Part shown: piece after piece, positions 8,847 to 15,028 of the stretch
How the letters are laid out: the number at the start of each line of letters is the position of its first letter
How positions within the stretch are numbered: position 1 is the stretch's first letter
DNA from: Anaeromyxobacter paludicola
Lineage (GTDB): Bacteria > Myxococcota > Myxococcia > Myxococcales > Anaeromyxobacteraceae
DNA length: 64,000 nt
Assembly: GCF_023169965.1 (NCBI RefSeq)
Contig: NZ_AP025592.1
Span: 2,294,001 to 2,358,000 of the forward strand
Reading direction: 5' to 3'
Notes under the pieces: generated by a model
Told to the model about the DNA's origin: nothing
The model's database searches: none
What the model saw: only the letters and a program-made list of their open reading frames with translations
Program-made: the position numbers and the translations under genes

Positions 8847-9335
8847 ATGGACCCCATCGGATCCGTCCACGTCGCCCCCACCACCGAGCGGACCGCCGCC
8901 CGGAGCCGCTTCGAGAACGCCGTCGAGAGCGCGAAGGCGCAGCTGGCGCGCGGCGCCCTCGCCACCGCCGACGTGGCGGCGCCGTTCCTGCCCGGAGGCC
9001 CGGTCCTCTCGGCCGCCGTCCGCGGCGCCATCGGCCCGGGCGAGCCGCTCTCCGTCAAGAGCTCCAGCGCCAGGAAGGGCGCGCCCGCGCCGCCGCGCGA
9101 TCCCGGCTCCGGCTCGACCGGCTCCGGGAGCGGCTCCGGCACCGGCGGGCTCTCGACCGGCGGCGACGTCCTCGAGGCGACCCGCGCGCTGCAGATCGAG
9201 TCGCAGAGCATGAACCTCCAGTACCTGCAGCTCCAGGAGAGCATGCAGGCCGAGAGCCGGGAGTACACGGCGCTCAGCAACGTGATGAAGGTGAAGCACG
9301 ACACCGCCAAGGCGGCCATCAACAACATCCACTGA
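8847..9335 (+). CDS. First gene of the type III cluster; candidate needle (SctF-like) subunit with long N-terminal extension
   Basis: 162 residues from ATG 8847, preceded by a strong AAAGGAG site. The N-terminal 75 residues are Ala-rich and partly helical, followed by a Gly/Ser/Thr linker (GSGSTGSGSGSGTGG) and a C-terminal helix of about 55 residues ending SNVMKVKHDTAKAAINNIH. That end aligns without gaps to the end of the Salmonella needle protein PrgI as I remember it (SNTVKVFKDIDAAIIQNFR), sharing S, N, K, V, D, A, I and N. Its place just before sctI and sctJ equals that of the needle gene in SPI-1 (prgI-prgJ-prgK). Needle subunits are usually about 80 residues, so this would be an unusual form. 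Alternative: another secreted early substrate or regulator. Confidence 0.5.
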   Translation: MDPIGSVHVAPTTERTAARSRFENAVESAKAQLARGALATADVAAPFLPGGPVLSAAVRGAIGPGEPLSVKSSSARKGAPAPPRDPGSGSTGSGSGSGTGGLSTGGDVLEATRALQIESQSMNLQYLQLQESMQAESREYTALSNVMKVKHDTAKAAINNIH

Positions 9336-9344
9336 TCCCTCCCG

Positions 9345-9716
9345 ATGACCCCGACCTCGCTCGCGGCGGCCGCTTCCGGCCCGGCCGCCCCCTCCACCCC
9401 CGCCCCGGGCAGCGGCTTCGGCGCGGTGCTCGAGGCCCGCAGCATGCGGCTGCCGGCGGCGGGCGCGCCGGCCGGGAGCTCCATCCCTGGCGGCGCGCTC
9501 GCCGCGGCCCGCGACGCCCTCGCCTCCCTCGAGCGCGCCCGGGAGCGGCTCGACCGGCTCCTCGACGGCGGCCGGGCGGGGCGCACCTGCACCGCCCGCG
9601 AGCTCCTCGCCGTGCAGCGCGAGGCGTACGGCTACGCCCAGCGGGTCGAGCTCGCCGCCAAGGTGGTGGAGCAGGGCGCCCAGACGGTGAAGCAGGCCGT
9701 GGGGACGCAGGTGTGA
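9345..9716 (+). CDS. sctI: Type III secretion inner rod protein
   Basis: 123 residues. The N-terminus is Ala/Pro-rich and probably disordered. The C-terminal half has the YscI/HrpB-type pattern ELLAVQREAYGYAQRVELA followed by AKVVEQGAQTVKQ, which forms the inner-rod/adaptor helix in homologues. The rod connects the export gate to the needle across the periplasm. It starts 9 bp after the previous stop and its TGA overlaps the sctJ GTG, consistent with an operon and with the order found in SPI-1. The assignment rests on the C-terminal pattern and context. Confidence 0.75.
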   Translation: MTPTSLAAAASGPAAPSTPAPGSGFGAVLEARSMRLPAAGAPAGSSIPGGALAAARDALASLERARERLDRLLDGGRAGRTCTARELLAVQREAYGYAQRVELAAKVVEQGAQTVKQAVGTQV

Positions 9717-10465
9717 GGGCGGCAGGGCGCTCCGCCGGCGCGCTCGCGGCGGCGCTCCTCGCCACCGGCTGCGGCGGCGGCGAGGAGGTGCTCCACGGGC
9801 TCGACGAGCCGCAGGCCAACCAGGTGCTGGTCGCCCTCGAGGAGGGCGGCATCCACGGCCGCAAGGACCGGCCCGACGGCGCCGACGGCGGCTGGACGGT
9901 GCTCGTCCCCTCCGGCGCGGGCGGGCGCGCCCAGCAGCTGCTGGCCCAGCGGGAGCTGCCGCGGCCGCGCGCGCCCGGCTTCGGCGAGGTCTTCGGGAAG
10001 GGCAGCCTCGTCCCGTCGGCGACGGAGGAGCGCGCCCTCTACCTGCACGCGCTCGCCGGCGAGCTGTCGCGCAGCGTGGAGGCCATCGACGGCGTCCTCG
10101 AGGCGCGCGTGCACCTCGCGCTCCCGGAGCCCGGCCCGCTGCGGCCGGAGCCCGGGCCGCCGCCGCGCGCCGCGGTCCTGGTGAAGTCGTCCCCGGGGGC
10201 GCGGGAGCGGCTCGCCGCGCTCTCCGGCGGCATCCAGGCCCTCGTGGCCGGAGCGGTCGCCGGGCTCGAGCCGGCGGCGGTGTCGGTGGTGGTCGCCGAG
10301 GCGATGGCGTCGCCCCGGGCGCCGTCGCCCGCGCGCGGCCGCCCGCGCTGGGCCATCGCCGCCGCGGCGGCGGCGCTCCTCGCCGCCCTGGCGCTCACCG
10401 GCCTCGCGCTGCGCGGGGCCCTCTCCCTCCCGCCCGTCCCGTCCTGGCCATGGCTCAAGCGCTGA
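9713..10465 (+). CDS. sctJ: Type III secretion inner-membrane ring lipoprotein
   Basis: 250 residues, YscJ/FliF family, the inner ring of the injectisome base. A lipoprotein signal (LAAALLATGC, Cys at residue 20) is followed by the ring-building motifs: a first segment LDEPQANQVLVALEEGGI, then TEERALYLHALAGELSRSVEAIDGVLEARVHLALP, both classic for SctJ. A transmembrane helix near residues 208-230 (AIAAAAAALLAALALTG) anchors the C-terminus. GTG start at 9713 overlaps the sctI stop. Clearly an SctJ rather than flagellar FliF, because it is short and a lipoprotein. Confidence 0.92.
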   Translation: MRAAGRSAGALAAALLATGCGGGEEVLHGLDEPQANQVLVALEEGGIHGRKDRPDGADGGWTVLVPSGAGGRAQQLLAQRELPRPRAPGFGEVFGKGSLVPSATEERALYLHALAGELSRSVEAIDGVLEARVHLALPEPGPLRPEPGPPPRAAVLVKSSPGARERLAALSGGIQALVAGAVAGLEPAAVSVVVAEAMASPRAPSPARGRPRWAIAAAAAALLAALALTGLALRGALSLPPVPSWPWLKR

Positions 10466-10809
10466 CCCGACCTCACCCCGACCGCCGGCTCGCCGCGCTG
10501 GCGGCGGCGTTCCTGCCGGCGCCCCGCGCCGCCCTGTCCCGCCTCACGCCGGCCGCCGCCTCGCCCGTGCGCGAGGAGGCGGAGCGGCTCGCCTCGGCCG
10601 GCCGCGGCCACACGCTGCTCGCGCTCCGCCGCGCCTTCGCGCCGCCCGCGCCGCCCGCGGCGGCCACCGTCGAGGCGGCCGCCGGGCGCGAGCGCGGCGG
10701 GCTCGCGGCCCTGCTCGGGCGCGCCGCGCACTCGGCGCCCGGCGCGGCGGCGCACCCGCTCGCGCGGCTCTGCCGCGACCACCTCTCCTCCGACCGGAGC
10801 CTCCCGTGA
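10450..10809 (+). CDS. Unknown small protein in the SctK/SctL position
   Basis: 119 residues, ATG 10450 inside the end of sctJ (16-bp overlap) and stop overlapping the sctQ GTG, so it is embedded in the operon and very likely real. Composition is Ala/Arg/Pro-rich with a helical first half (RLAALAAAFLPAPRAALSRL) and no membrane segment or signal peptide. I recognise no family. In other injectisomes the genes between SctJ and SctQ encode SctK and SctL sorting-platform proteins or the ATPase SctN; this protein is far too short for SctN. A degenerate or minimal SctK/SctL is possible but unproven. Confidence 0.6.
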   Translation: MAQALTRPHPDRRLAALAAAFLPAPRAALSRLTPAAASPVREEAERLASAGRGHTLLALRRAFAPPAPPAAATVEAAAGRERGGLAALLGRAAHSAPGAAAHPLARLCRDHLSSDRSLP

Positions 10810-11795
10810 GCGCCGCCCTCCCCTTCGACCTGCCGAGCGTCTCCCGCGCCCACTGCGCCCTCGGGCCGGGCGCGCGCGCCGCCGGAATCGCCGCCGCCGA
10901 GCGCGTGGCGGCCGGGCTCGGCGCCTTCCTGCGCGCCCCCGTCCGGATCGAGGGCCGCGCGCTGCCCGGGCCGGCGCGGCCGCTCGCGGGCGCCGTGCGG
11001 CTCGGCCTCGACCTGCCGGCCCTCCCCGGCCAGGCGGTCCTCGAGCTCGAGGCGGCCTTCGTCTCCCGCGTGGTGGACCGCTTTGCCGGAGGGGACGGGA
11101 CGCTCCCGCCCGCCCTGGCGCTCACGCCGGTGGAGACGAGCGCGCTCGAGCTCCTCGCGCTCGTGGCGCTCGAGGCGCTCGGCCCGGACTCGCTCCCGGA
11201 GCGGCTGCTCGCGCCGCGGCTCTCCCGCGAGGCCGGGACGCCCGAAGGTCCGCTCGTGGTGGCCCTGACGCTCGAGGCCGGTCCCGAGCACGGCCGGGGG
11301 CGGCTCCTGCTCCCGCCGGCGGCGGTGCGGGCCCTCTCGGCGGCGGTCGAGCTGTCGGCGCCCGCGGCGCGGCTCGCGCTCGACGGGCGGCTCTGCCGGG
11401 CGACCGCCCCGCTCACGGCGGAGGAGCTCGAGGCGCTCGCGCCGGGAGACGTCGTGCTCGCCGAGCCCGAGGCGGCCGCCGTGCTCGCCTTCCCCGGCGG
11501 CCTGGAGCTGCGCGGCCGGCTGGAGGAGCAGGCCTTTCACGTGGAGGAGCTCGCAGTGAACGAACGGACCGCCGCCTTTCCCATCACCCTCGCCGTGGAG
11601 CTCGGGCGCGTGCCCGTGACGCTGGGCGAGCTCGCCCGGCTCGAGCCCGGCGCCACCCTCGAGCTGCCGCTCGGGCGCCGCGGGCTCGTGACGCTGCGCG
11701 CGGGCGAGCGGGCCGTCGCGCGCGGAGAGCTCTGCGAGGTGGACGGCGCGCTCGGGGTGCGCGTGCTCTCGCTCGGCGACGGGGAGCTGCCGTGA
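10806..11795 (+). CDS. sctQ: Type III secretion cytoplasmic ring/sorting platform protein
   Basis: 329 residues, SctQ (YscQ/HrcQ) related to flagellar FliM/FliN. The C-terminal SpoA domain covers about residues 250-326 (LGRVPVTLGELARLEPGATL, then GLVTLRAGERAVARGELCEV) and is the most conserved part. A less conserved upstream SpoA-like region and an N-terminal domain precede it. It should form the sorting platform beneath the export gate and pick substrates with SctL/SctN, neither of which is recognised here. GTG start overlaps the upstream stop. It is followed by a FliO-like gene, as flagellar fliN is followed by fliO. Confidence 0.85.
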   Translation: MSAALPFDLPSVSRAHCALGPGARAAGIAAAERVAAGLGAFLRAPVRIEGRALPGPARPLAGAVRLGLDLPALPGQAVLELEAAFVSRVVDRFAGGDGTLPPALALTPVETSALELLALVALEALGPDSLPERLLAPRLSREAGTPEGPLVVALTLEAGPEHGRGRLLLPPAAVRALSAAVELSAPAARLALDGRLCRATAPLTAEELEALAPGDVVLAEPEAAAVLAFPGGLELRGRLEEQAFHVEELAVNERTAAFPITLAVELGRVPVTLGELARLEPGATLELPLGRRGLVTLRAGERAVARGELCEVDGALGVRVLSLGDGELP

Positions 11796-12154
11796 CCGCG
11801 CCCCGGGCACCGTCGCTCGTCCTCCTCGGAGGCCGCCGCGGACTGGGCGGCGCCGTCGCGGCCCTCTCGGCGGCGGCGCTCGCCGCCGGCTCCGTGGCCG
11901 GTGGCCTCGCCGGCGCCGGGCTGCGGGCGTCGGCGGTGGTCGGCGCGCTCGGCTGCGCCGCGCTCCTCCTCGGGAGGCCGCCGCGCCGCGCCGCGCCGGC
12001 CGCCCTGGCGGTGCTCGAGACCCGCAGCCTGGGGCGGGACGCCGGGGTGGCCCTCGTCTCCTGCGCCGGCCGGCGCTGGCTCGTCGGACACGGCGCGGGC
12101 GGGGTCCGGCTCCTCACCGAGCTGCCGCCCGCCGCGGAGGAGGGCGCCCCGTGA
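11792..12154 (+). CDS. FliO-like membrane protein within a type III secretion cluster
   Basis: 120 residues. The N-terminal half holds one or two hydrophobic segments (about residues 18-62). The C-terminal half reads LETRSLGRDAGVALVSCAG then RRWLVGHGAGGVRLLTEL, which follows the FliO pattern: an R.SLG turn, a V.V..G strand, a ..LL(V)G strand, and a final G-V-.-L-L-.-.-L strand. Flagellar FliO is the assembly chaperone of the FliP (SctR) ring and is encoded just before fliP, the same place as here. Classic injectisomes lack it. GTG start overlaps the sctQ stop and its end overlaps sctR, so it is part of the operon. Confidence 0.7.
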   Translation: MTAPRAPSLVLLGGRRGLGGAVAALSAAALAAGSVAGGLAGAGLRASAVVGALGCAALLLGRPPRRAAPAALAVLETRSLGRDAGVALVSCAGRRWLVGHGAGGVRLLTELPPAAEEGAP

Positions 12155-12852
12155 CCGGCGTGGATCCGGCGCCGCTGCTGGGGGCGGGACCGGCCGGCGA
12201 CCACCCGGCGCAGGCGCTCCTGCTGCTCGGGGCGATGGCGCTCCTCCCGGCCGCCTTCGTGACCTTGACCTCGTTCCTGAAGATGAGCGTGGTCCTGGGC
12301 GTGGCCCGCTCGGCGCTGGGCGCGCCGCAGGTGCCGCCGGGGACGGCGGTGACCGGCCTCGCGCTCCTGCTCACCTTCACCGCCATGGCGCCGGTGGCCG
12401 AGGCGAGCTGGCGGGCGGCGCGGGAGCCTGCGCCGCCCGGGGTGGAGGGGGTGCTGGTCTCGGCCGGCCGCGCCGCCGAGCCGCTCCGGGCCTTCCTGCG
12501 CCGGTTCGCCCGGCCCGACGACCGGCGCGCCTTCCTGGAGCTCTCGGCCCGGGCCCGGCCGGCGGGAGCCGCGCCGGAGCTCGCGCCGCCCGGGCCGCCG
12601 TCGGAGGACGACTTCGCCGTGCTCGCCCCGGCGTTCGTGGTCTCGGAGCTGCGCCGCGCCTTCACCATGGGCTTCCTCGTCTTCCTGCCGTTCCTGGTGG
12701 TCGATCTCTTCGTGGCGAGCGTGCTGCTCTCGCTGGGGCTCACCCAGCTCTCGCCGACCAGCGTCGCGCTCCCCTTCAAGCTCCTCCTCTTCGTCGCCGC
12801 CGACGGCTGGCGGGTCCTCGCCCGCGGCCTCGTCGCCGGCTACCTGCCCTGA
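12151..12852 (+). CDS. sctR: Type III secretion export gate protein
   Basis: 233 residues, FliP/SctR family, the five-copy core of the export gate. The conserved ends are clear: FVTLTSFLKMSVVLGVARSA near the N-terminus and PAFVVSELRRAFTMGFLVFLP, then LPFKLLLFVAADGW near the C-terminus, with four hydrophobic helices. The methionine-rich loop usual before LPFKLLLF is here SLGLTQLSPTSVA, poor in methionine; that loop acts as the gasket of the gate in flagellar and Salmonella proteins, so the seal may differ. GTG start at 12151, overlapping the FliO-like gene. Confidence 0.95.
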   Translation: MTGVDPAPLLGAGPAGDHPAQALLLLGAMALLPAAFVTLTSFLKMSVVLGVARSALGAPQVPPGTAVTGLALLLTFTAMAPVAEASWRAAREPAPPGVEGVLVSAGRAAEPLRAFLRRFARPDDRRAFLELSARARPAGAAPELAPPGPPSEDDFAVLAPAFVVSELRRAFTMGFLVFLPFLVVDLFVASVLLSLGLTQLSPTSVALPFKLLLFVAADGWRVLARGLVAGYLP

Positions 12853-12884
12853 CGTCCCCCCACCTCACGCGCCGGAGCCCGCCC

Positions 12885-13151
12885 GTGGACCTCGCCCTCC
12901 TCGCCGCCGCCCGCGAAGCCCTGCTCCTCGCCCTGCTCGTCTCGGCGCCGCCGCTCGTCGCGGCGCTCCTGGCCGGGCTCGCCGCCGGGGTCCTCCAGGC
13001 GGCCACCCAGATCCAGGAGCCGTCGCTCTCGGCGCTGCCCCGGCTCGCCGCGTCGTTCGGCGCGCTCGCCGCCGCCGGCCCCTGGATCGGCGCCCGGCTG
13101 GTCCGCTTCGCCGTGGCCTGCCTCGAGCTCGCGCACCGGACCGGGACATGA
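12885..13151 (+). CDS. sctS: Type III secretion export gate protein
   Basis: 88 residues, FliQ/SctS family, two-helix hairpins that wrap the SctR ring. GTG start at 12885 (VDLALLAAAREALLLALLV). The characteristic ATQIQEPSLSALPRLAA loop between the two hydrophobic helices is present and the length is exactly typical. The stop overlaps the sctT ATG as ATGA. A 32-bp gap separates it from sctR, the largest gap within this part of the operon. Confidence 0.95.
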   Translation: MDLALLAAAREALLLALLVSAPPLVAALLAGLAAGVLQAATQIQEPSLSALPRLAASFGALAAAGPWIGARLVRFAVACLELAHRTGT

Positions 13152-13981
13152 CGGCGCTCCTCGACGTCGCCCGCGCCCTCGCGCCCTGGCTCGCCGGCGC
13201 CGGGCTCCACGGGCTGCGCCTCCTCCCGGCGGCGCTCCTCTCCCCGCTCCTGGGCGGCCCGGCGGCGCCACCCCTGGCCCGGCTCTCGCTCGCCTTCGGG
13301 CTCGGCGCGGTGGCCTGGTCGGCGCGCGGAGGGCCGCCGCCCCCGGCCGGGCTCGACCTCCTCGCCGCCGCCGCCCGCGAGCTCGCCGTCGGCGTGGCGC
13401 TCGGCCTCGCGGCGGCCCTCCCCGTCGAGGCGGCCCGGGCCGGCGGGCGGCTCGCCGACACCGCCCGCGGGGCGACGCTGGCCGAGCTGCACGTGGCCCC
13501 GCTCCGCCAGCGCGAGTCGGCGCTCGGCGACCTGCTCGCGCAGTGGACGGTGGCCCTCGCCGGCGCGACCGGCGGCGGGCGGCTCGTGGTGGCGGCGCTG
13601 CTCGGCAGCTTCGAGGCCCTCCCCGCGGGAGGGCCTGCCTCAGCGGGCGCGCTCCTCGACTCCGGCCTCCTCGTGGCCGGCGAGCTCGTCGGCTGCGCGG
13701 CCTGCCTCGCCGCCCCCGCGTTCGCCGCCGTCCTCGCCGCCGACCTCGCGCTCGCGCTCGCGGCCCGGGCGGTGCCGCAGCTCGCGCCGGGGGCCGCCGC
13801 GGCGCCGGCCCGGGCGGCGCTCGGGATGGCCGCGGTGGCCCTCTCGGCGGGCGCGCTCGCGGGCCGGCTGGTGACCGAGGTCGCCTTCTCGGCCGGCGCC
13901 GCGCGCGCGGCGGCGCGGCCCGCCGCGATCGCCGCTGGCCCCGGGACCGCCGCACCGCTCGCCCGCGGGGCCCGGCCGTGA
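13148..13981 (+). CDS. sctT: Type III secretion export gate protein
   Basis: 277 residues, FliR/SctT family, one copy of which completes the export-gate cone. The sequence is almost wholly hydrophobic with about six predicted membrane segments. Family features include the N-terminal LRLLPAALLSPLLGG, VGVALGLAAALPVEAARAGG and GELVGCAACLAAPAFAAVLAADLALAL. The C-terminal part is more Ala-rich than usual, in keeping with the genome. ATGA overlap with sctS and overlap of its TGA with the sctU GTG. Confidence 0.9.
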   Translation: MTALLDVARALAPWLAGAGLHGLRLLPAALLSPLLGGPAAPPLARLSLAFGLGAVAWSARGGPPPPAGLDLLAAAARELAVGVALGLAAALPVEAARAGGRLADTARGATLAELHVAPLRQRESALGDLLAQWTVALAGATGGGRLVVAALLGSFEALPAGGPASAGALLDSGLLVAGELVGCAACLAAPAFAAVLAADLALALAARAVPQLAPGAAAAPARAALGMAAVALSAGALAGRLVTEVAFSAGAARAAARPAAIAAGPGTAAPLARGARP

Positions 13982-15027
13982 GCGGCGCCCGGACCGAGCG
14001 CCCCACCCCGCGCCGGCAGCGCGAGGCCCGCCGCCGGGGCGAGGTGGCGCGCAGCCCGGAGCTCCTCGCGCTCGCCGCGCTCGCCGGCGGGCTCGCCGCG
14101 ATCTGCGCCACCGGGCGGGGGCTCCTCTCGGCCCTCTCGCGCCTGCTCCGGTCCGGCCTCGAGCGCTCCCTCGACCTCGCGCCCGACCCGGCGGCGGCGC
14201 TCCTGGCGGCGCTCGGCGCCTTCGCGCGCGCCGCGGCCCCGGTGCTCGCGGGGGCGGCGCTGGCGGCGGGGCTCGCCGGCCGGCTCGTCGCGGGGCCGGT
14301 CTTCTCGTTCGAGGCCTGCGCCTTCCGCCTCGACCGGCTCGGGCCGCGTCGCGGGCTCTCCCGGCTCTGCTCCGGCGCCCGGCTCGGCCGCGCGCCGCTC
14401 GAGGCCCTCCGGGCCGCCGTCCTCGTCGCCTCCGGCGGGCTCGCGCTCCGCGCGGCCGCCCCGGCCCTCTCCCGCCTCCCGAGGCTCGAGCCCCGGGCGC
14501 TGCTCGCCGGCGAGGGGCTGCTCGGGGCGCGCGCCGTCGCGGCGCTCCTGCCGGCGCTCGCCCTCTTCGCGGCGGCCGACCTCGGGCTCGCGCTCCGCCG
14601 CCACCGGGCCGCGCTCCGGATGACGCGCGAGGAGGTCCGGCGGGACCAGCGCGAGGAGGAGGGCGACCCGCAGCGGCGGGCGGAGCGGCGGCGGCTGCAC
14701 CGCGCCCTCGCCGACGCGCCCCCGCTGTCGCGCGCCACCTGCCTCGTCGTGAACCCGGTCCACTTCGCGGTCGCGCTCCGGCACGAGCGGGGCTCGGACG
14801 AGGCGCCGCGGGTGCTCGCGAAGGGGGCCGGCGAGGCGGCGGCGCGGCTGCGGGGCGCGGCCCGGCGCGCCGGGGTGCCGGTCGTGGAGGACGTCCCGCT
14901 GGCGCGGGCGCTCCACCGGCTCTGCGAGGTGGGCGAGGAGATCCCCGAGGAGCTGTTCGAGGCCGCCGCCGCGGTGCTGGCGCACCTCTACGCCGGCGCC
15001 GGCCGCGCGGTCGAAGGGGAGGCCTGA
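13978..15027 (+). CDS. sctU: Type III secretion export switch protein with NPVH in place of NPTH
   Basis: 349 residues, FlhB/SctU family. N-terminal signature TERPTPRRQREARRRGEVARS, four hydrophobic helices to about residue 210, the linker helix DQREEEGDPQRRAERRR, and the cytoplasmic switch domain with CLVVNPVHFAVALRH. The autocleavage motif is N259-P260-V261-H262 (bases 14752-14763), where nearly all relatives have NPTH. The cleaved Asn-Pro bond is kept, so cleavage may still occur but at an altered rate. GTG start at 13978 overlaps the sctT stop. Confidence 0.95.
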   Translation: MSGARTERPTPRRQREARRRGEVARSPELLALAALAGGLAAICATGRGLLSALSRLLRSGLERSLDLAPDPAAALLAALGAFARAAAPVLAGAALAAGLAGRLVAGPVFSFEACAFRLDRLGPRRGLSRLCSGARLGRAPLEALRAAVLVASGGLALRAAAPALSRLPRLEPRALLAGEGLLGARAVAALLPALALFAAADLGLALRRHRAALRMTREEVRRDQREEEGDPQRRAERRRLHRALADAPPLSRATCLVVNPVHFAVALRHERGSDEAPRVLAKGAGEAAARLRGAARRAGVPVVEDVPLARALHRLCEVGEEIPEELFEAAAAVLAHLYAGAGRAVEGEA

Positions 15028-15028
15028 G

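Noticed and set aside
8678-9592. An N-terminal extension of the DUF1704 protein into the type III cluster
   Set aside because: The extension is antisense to the first two secretion genes and lacks family similarity; GTG 8677 gives a normal-looking protein.
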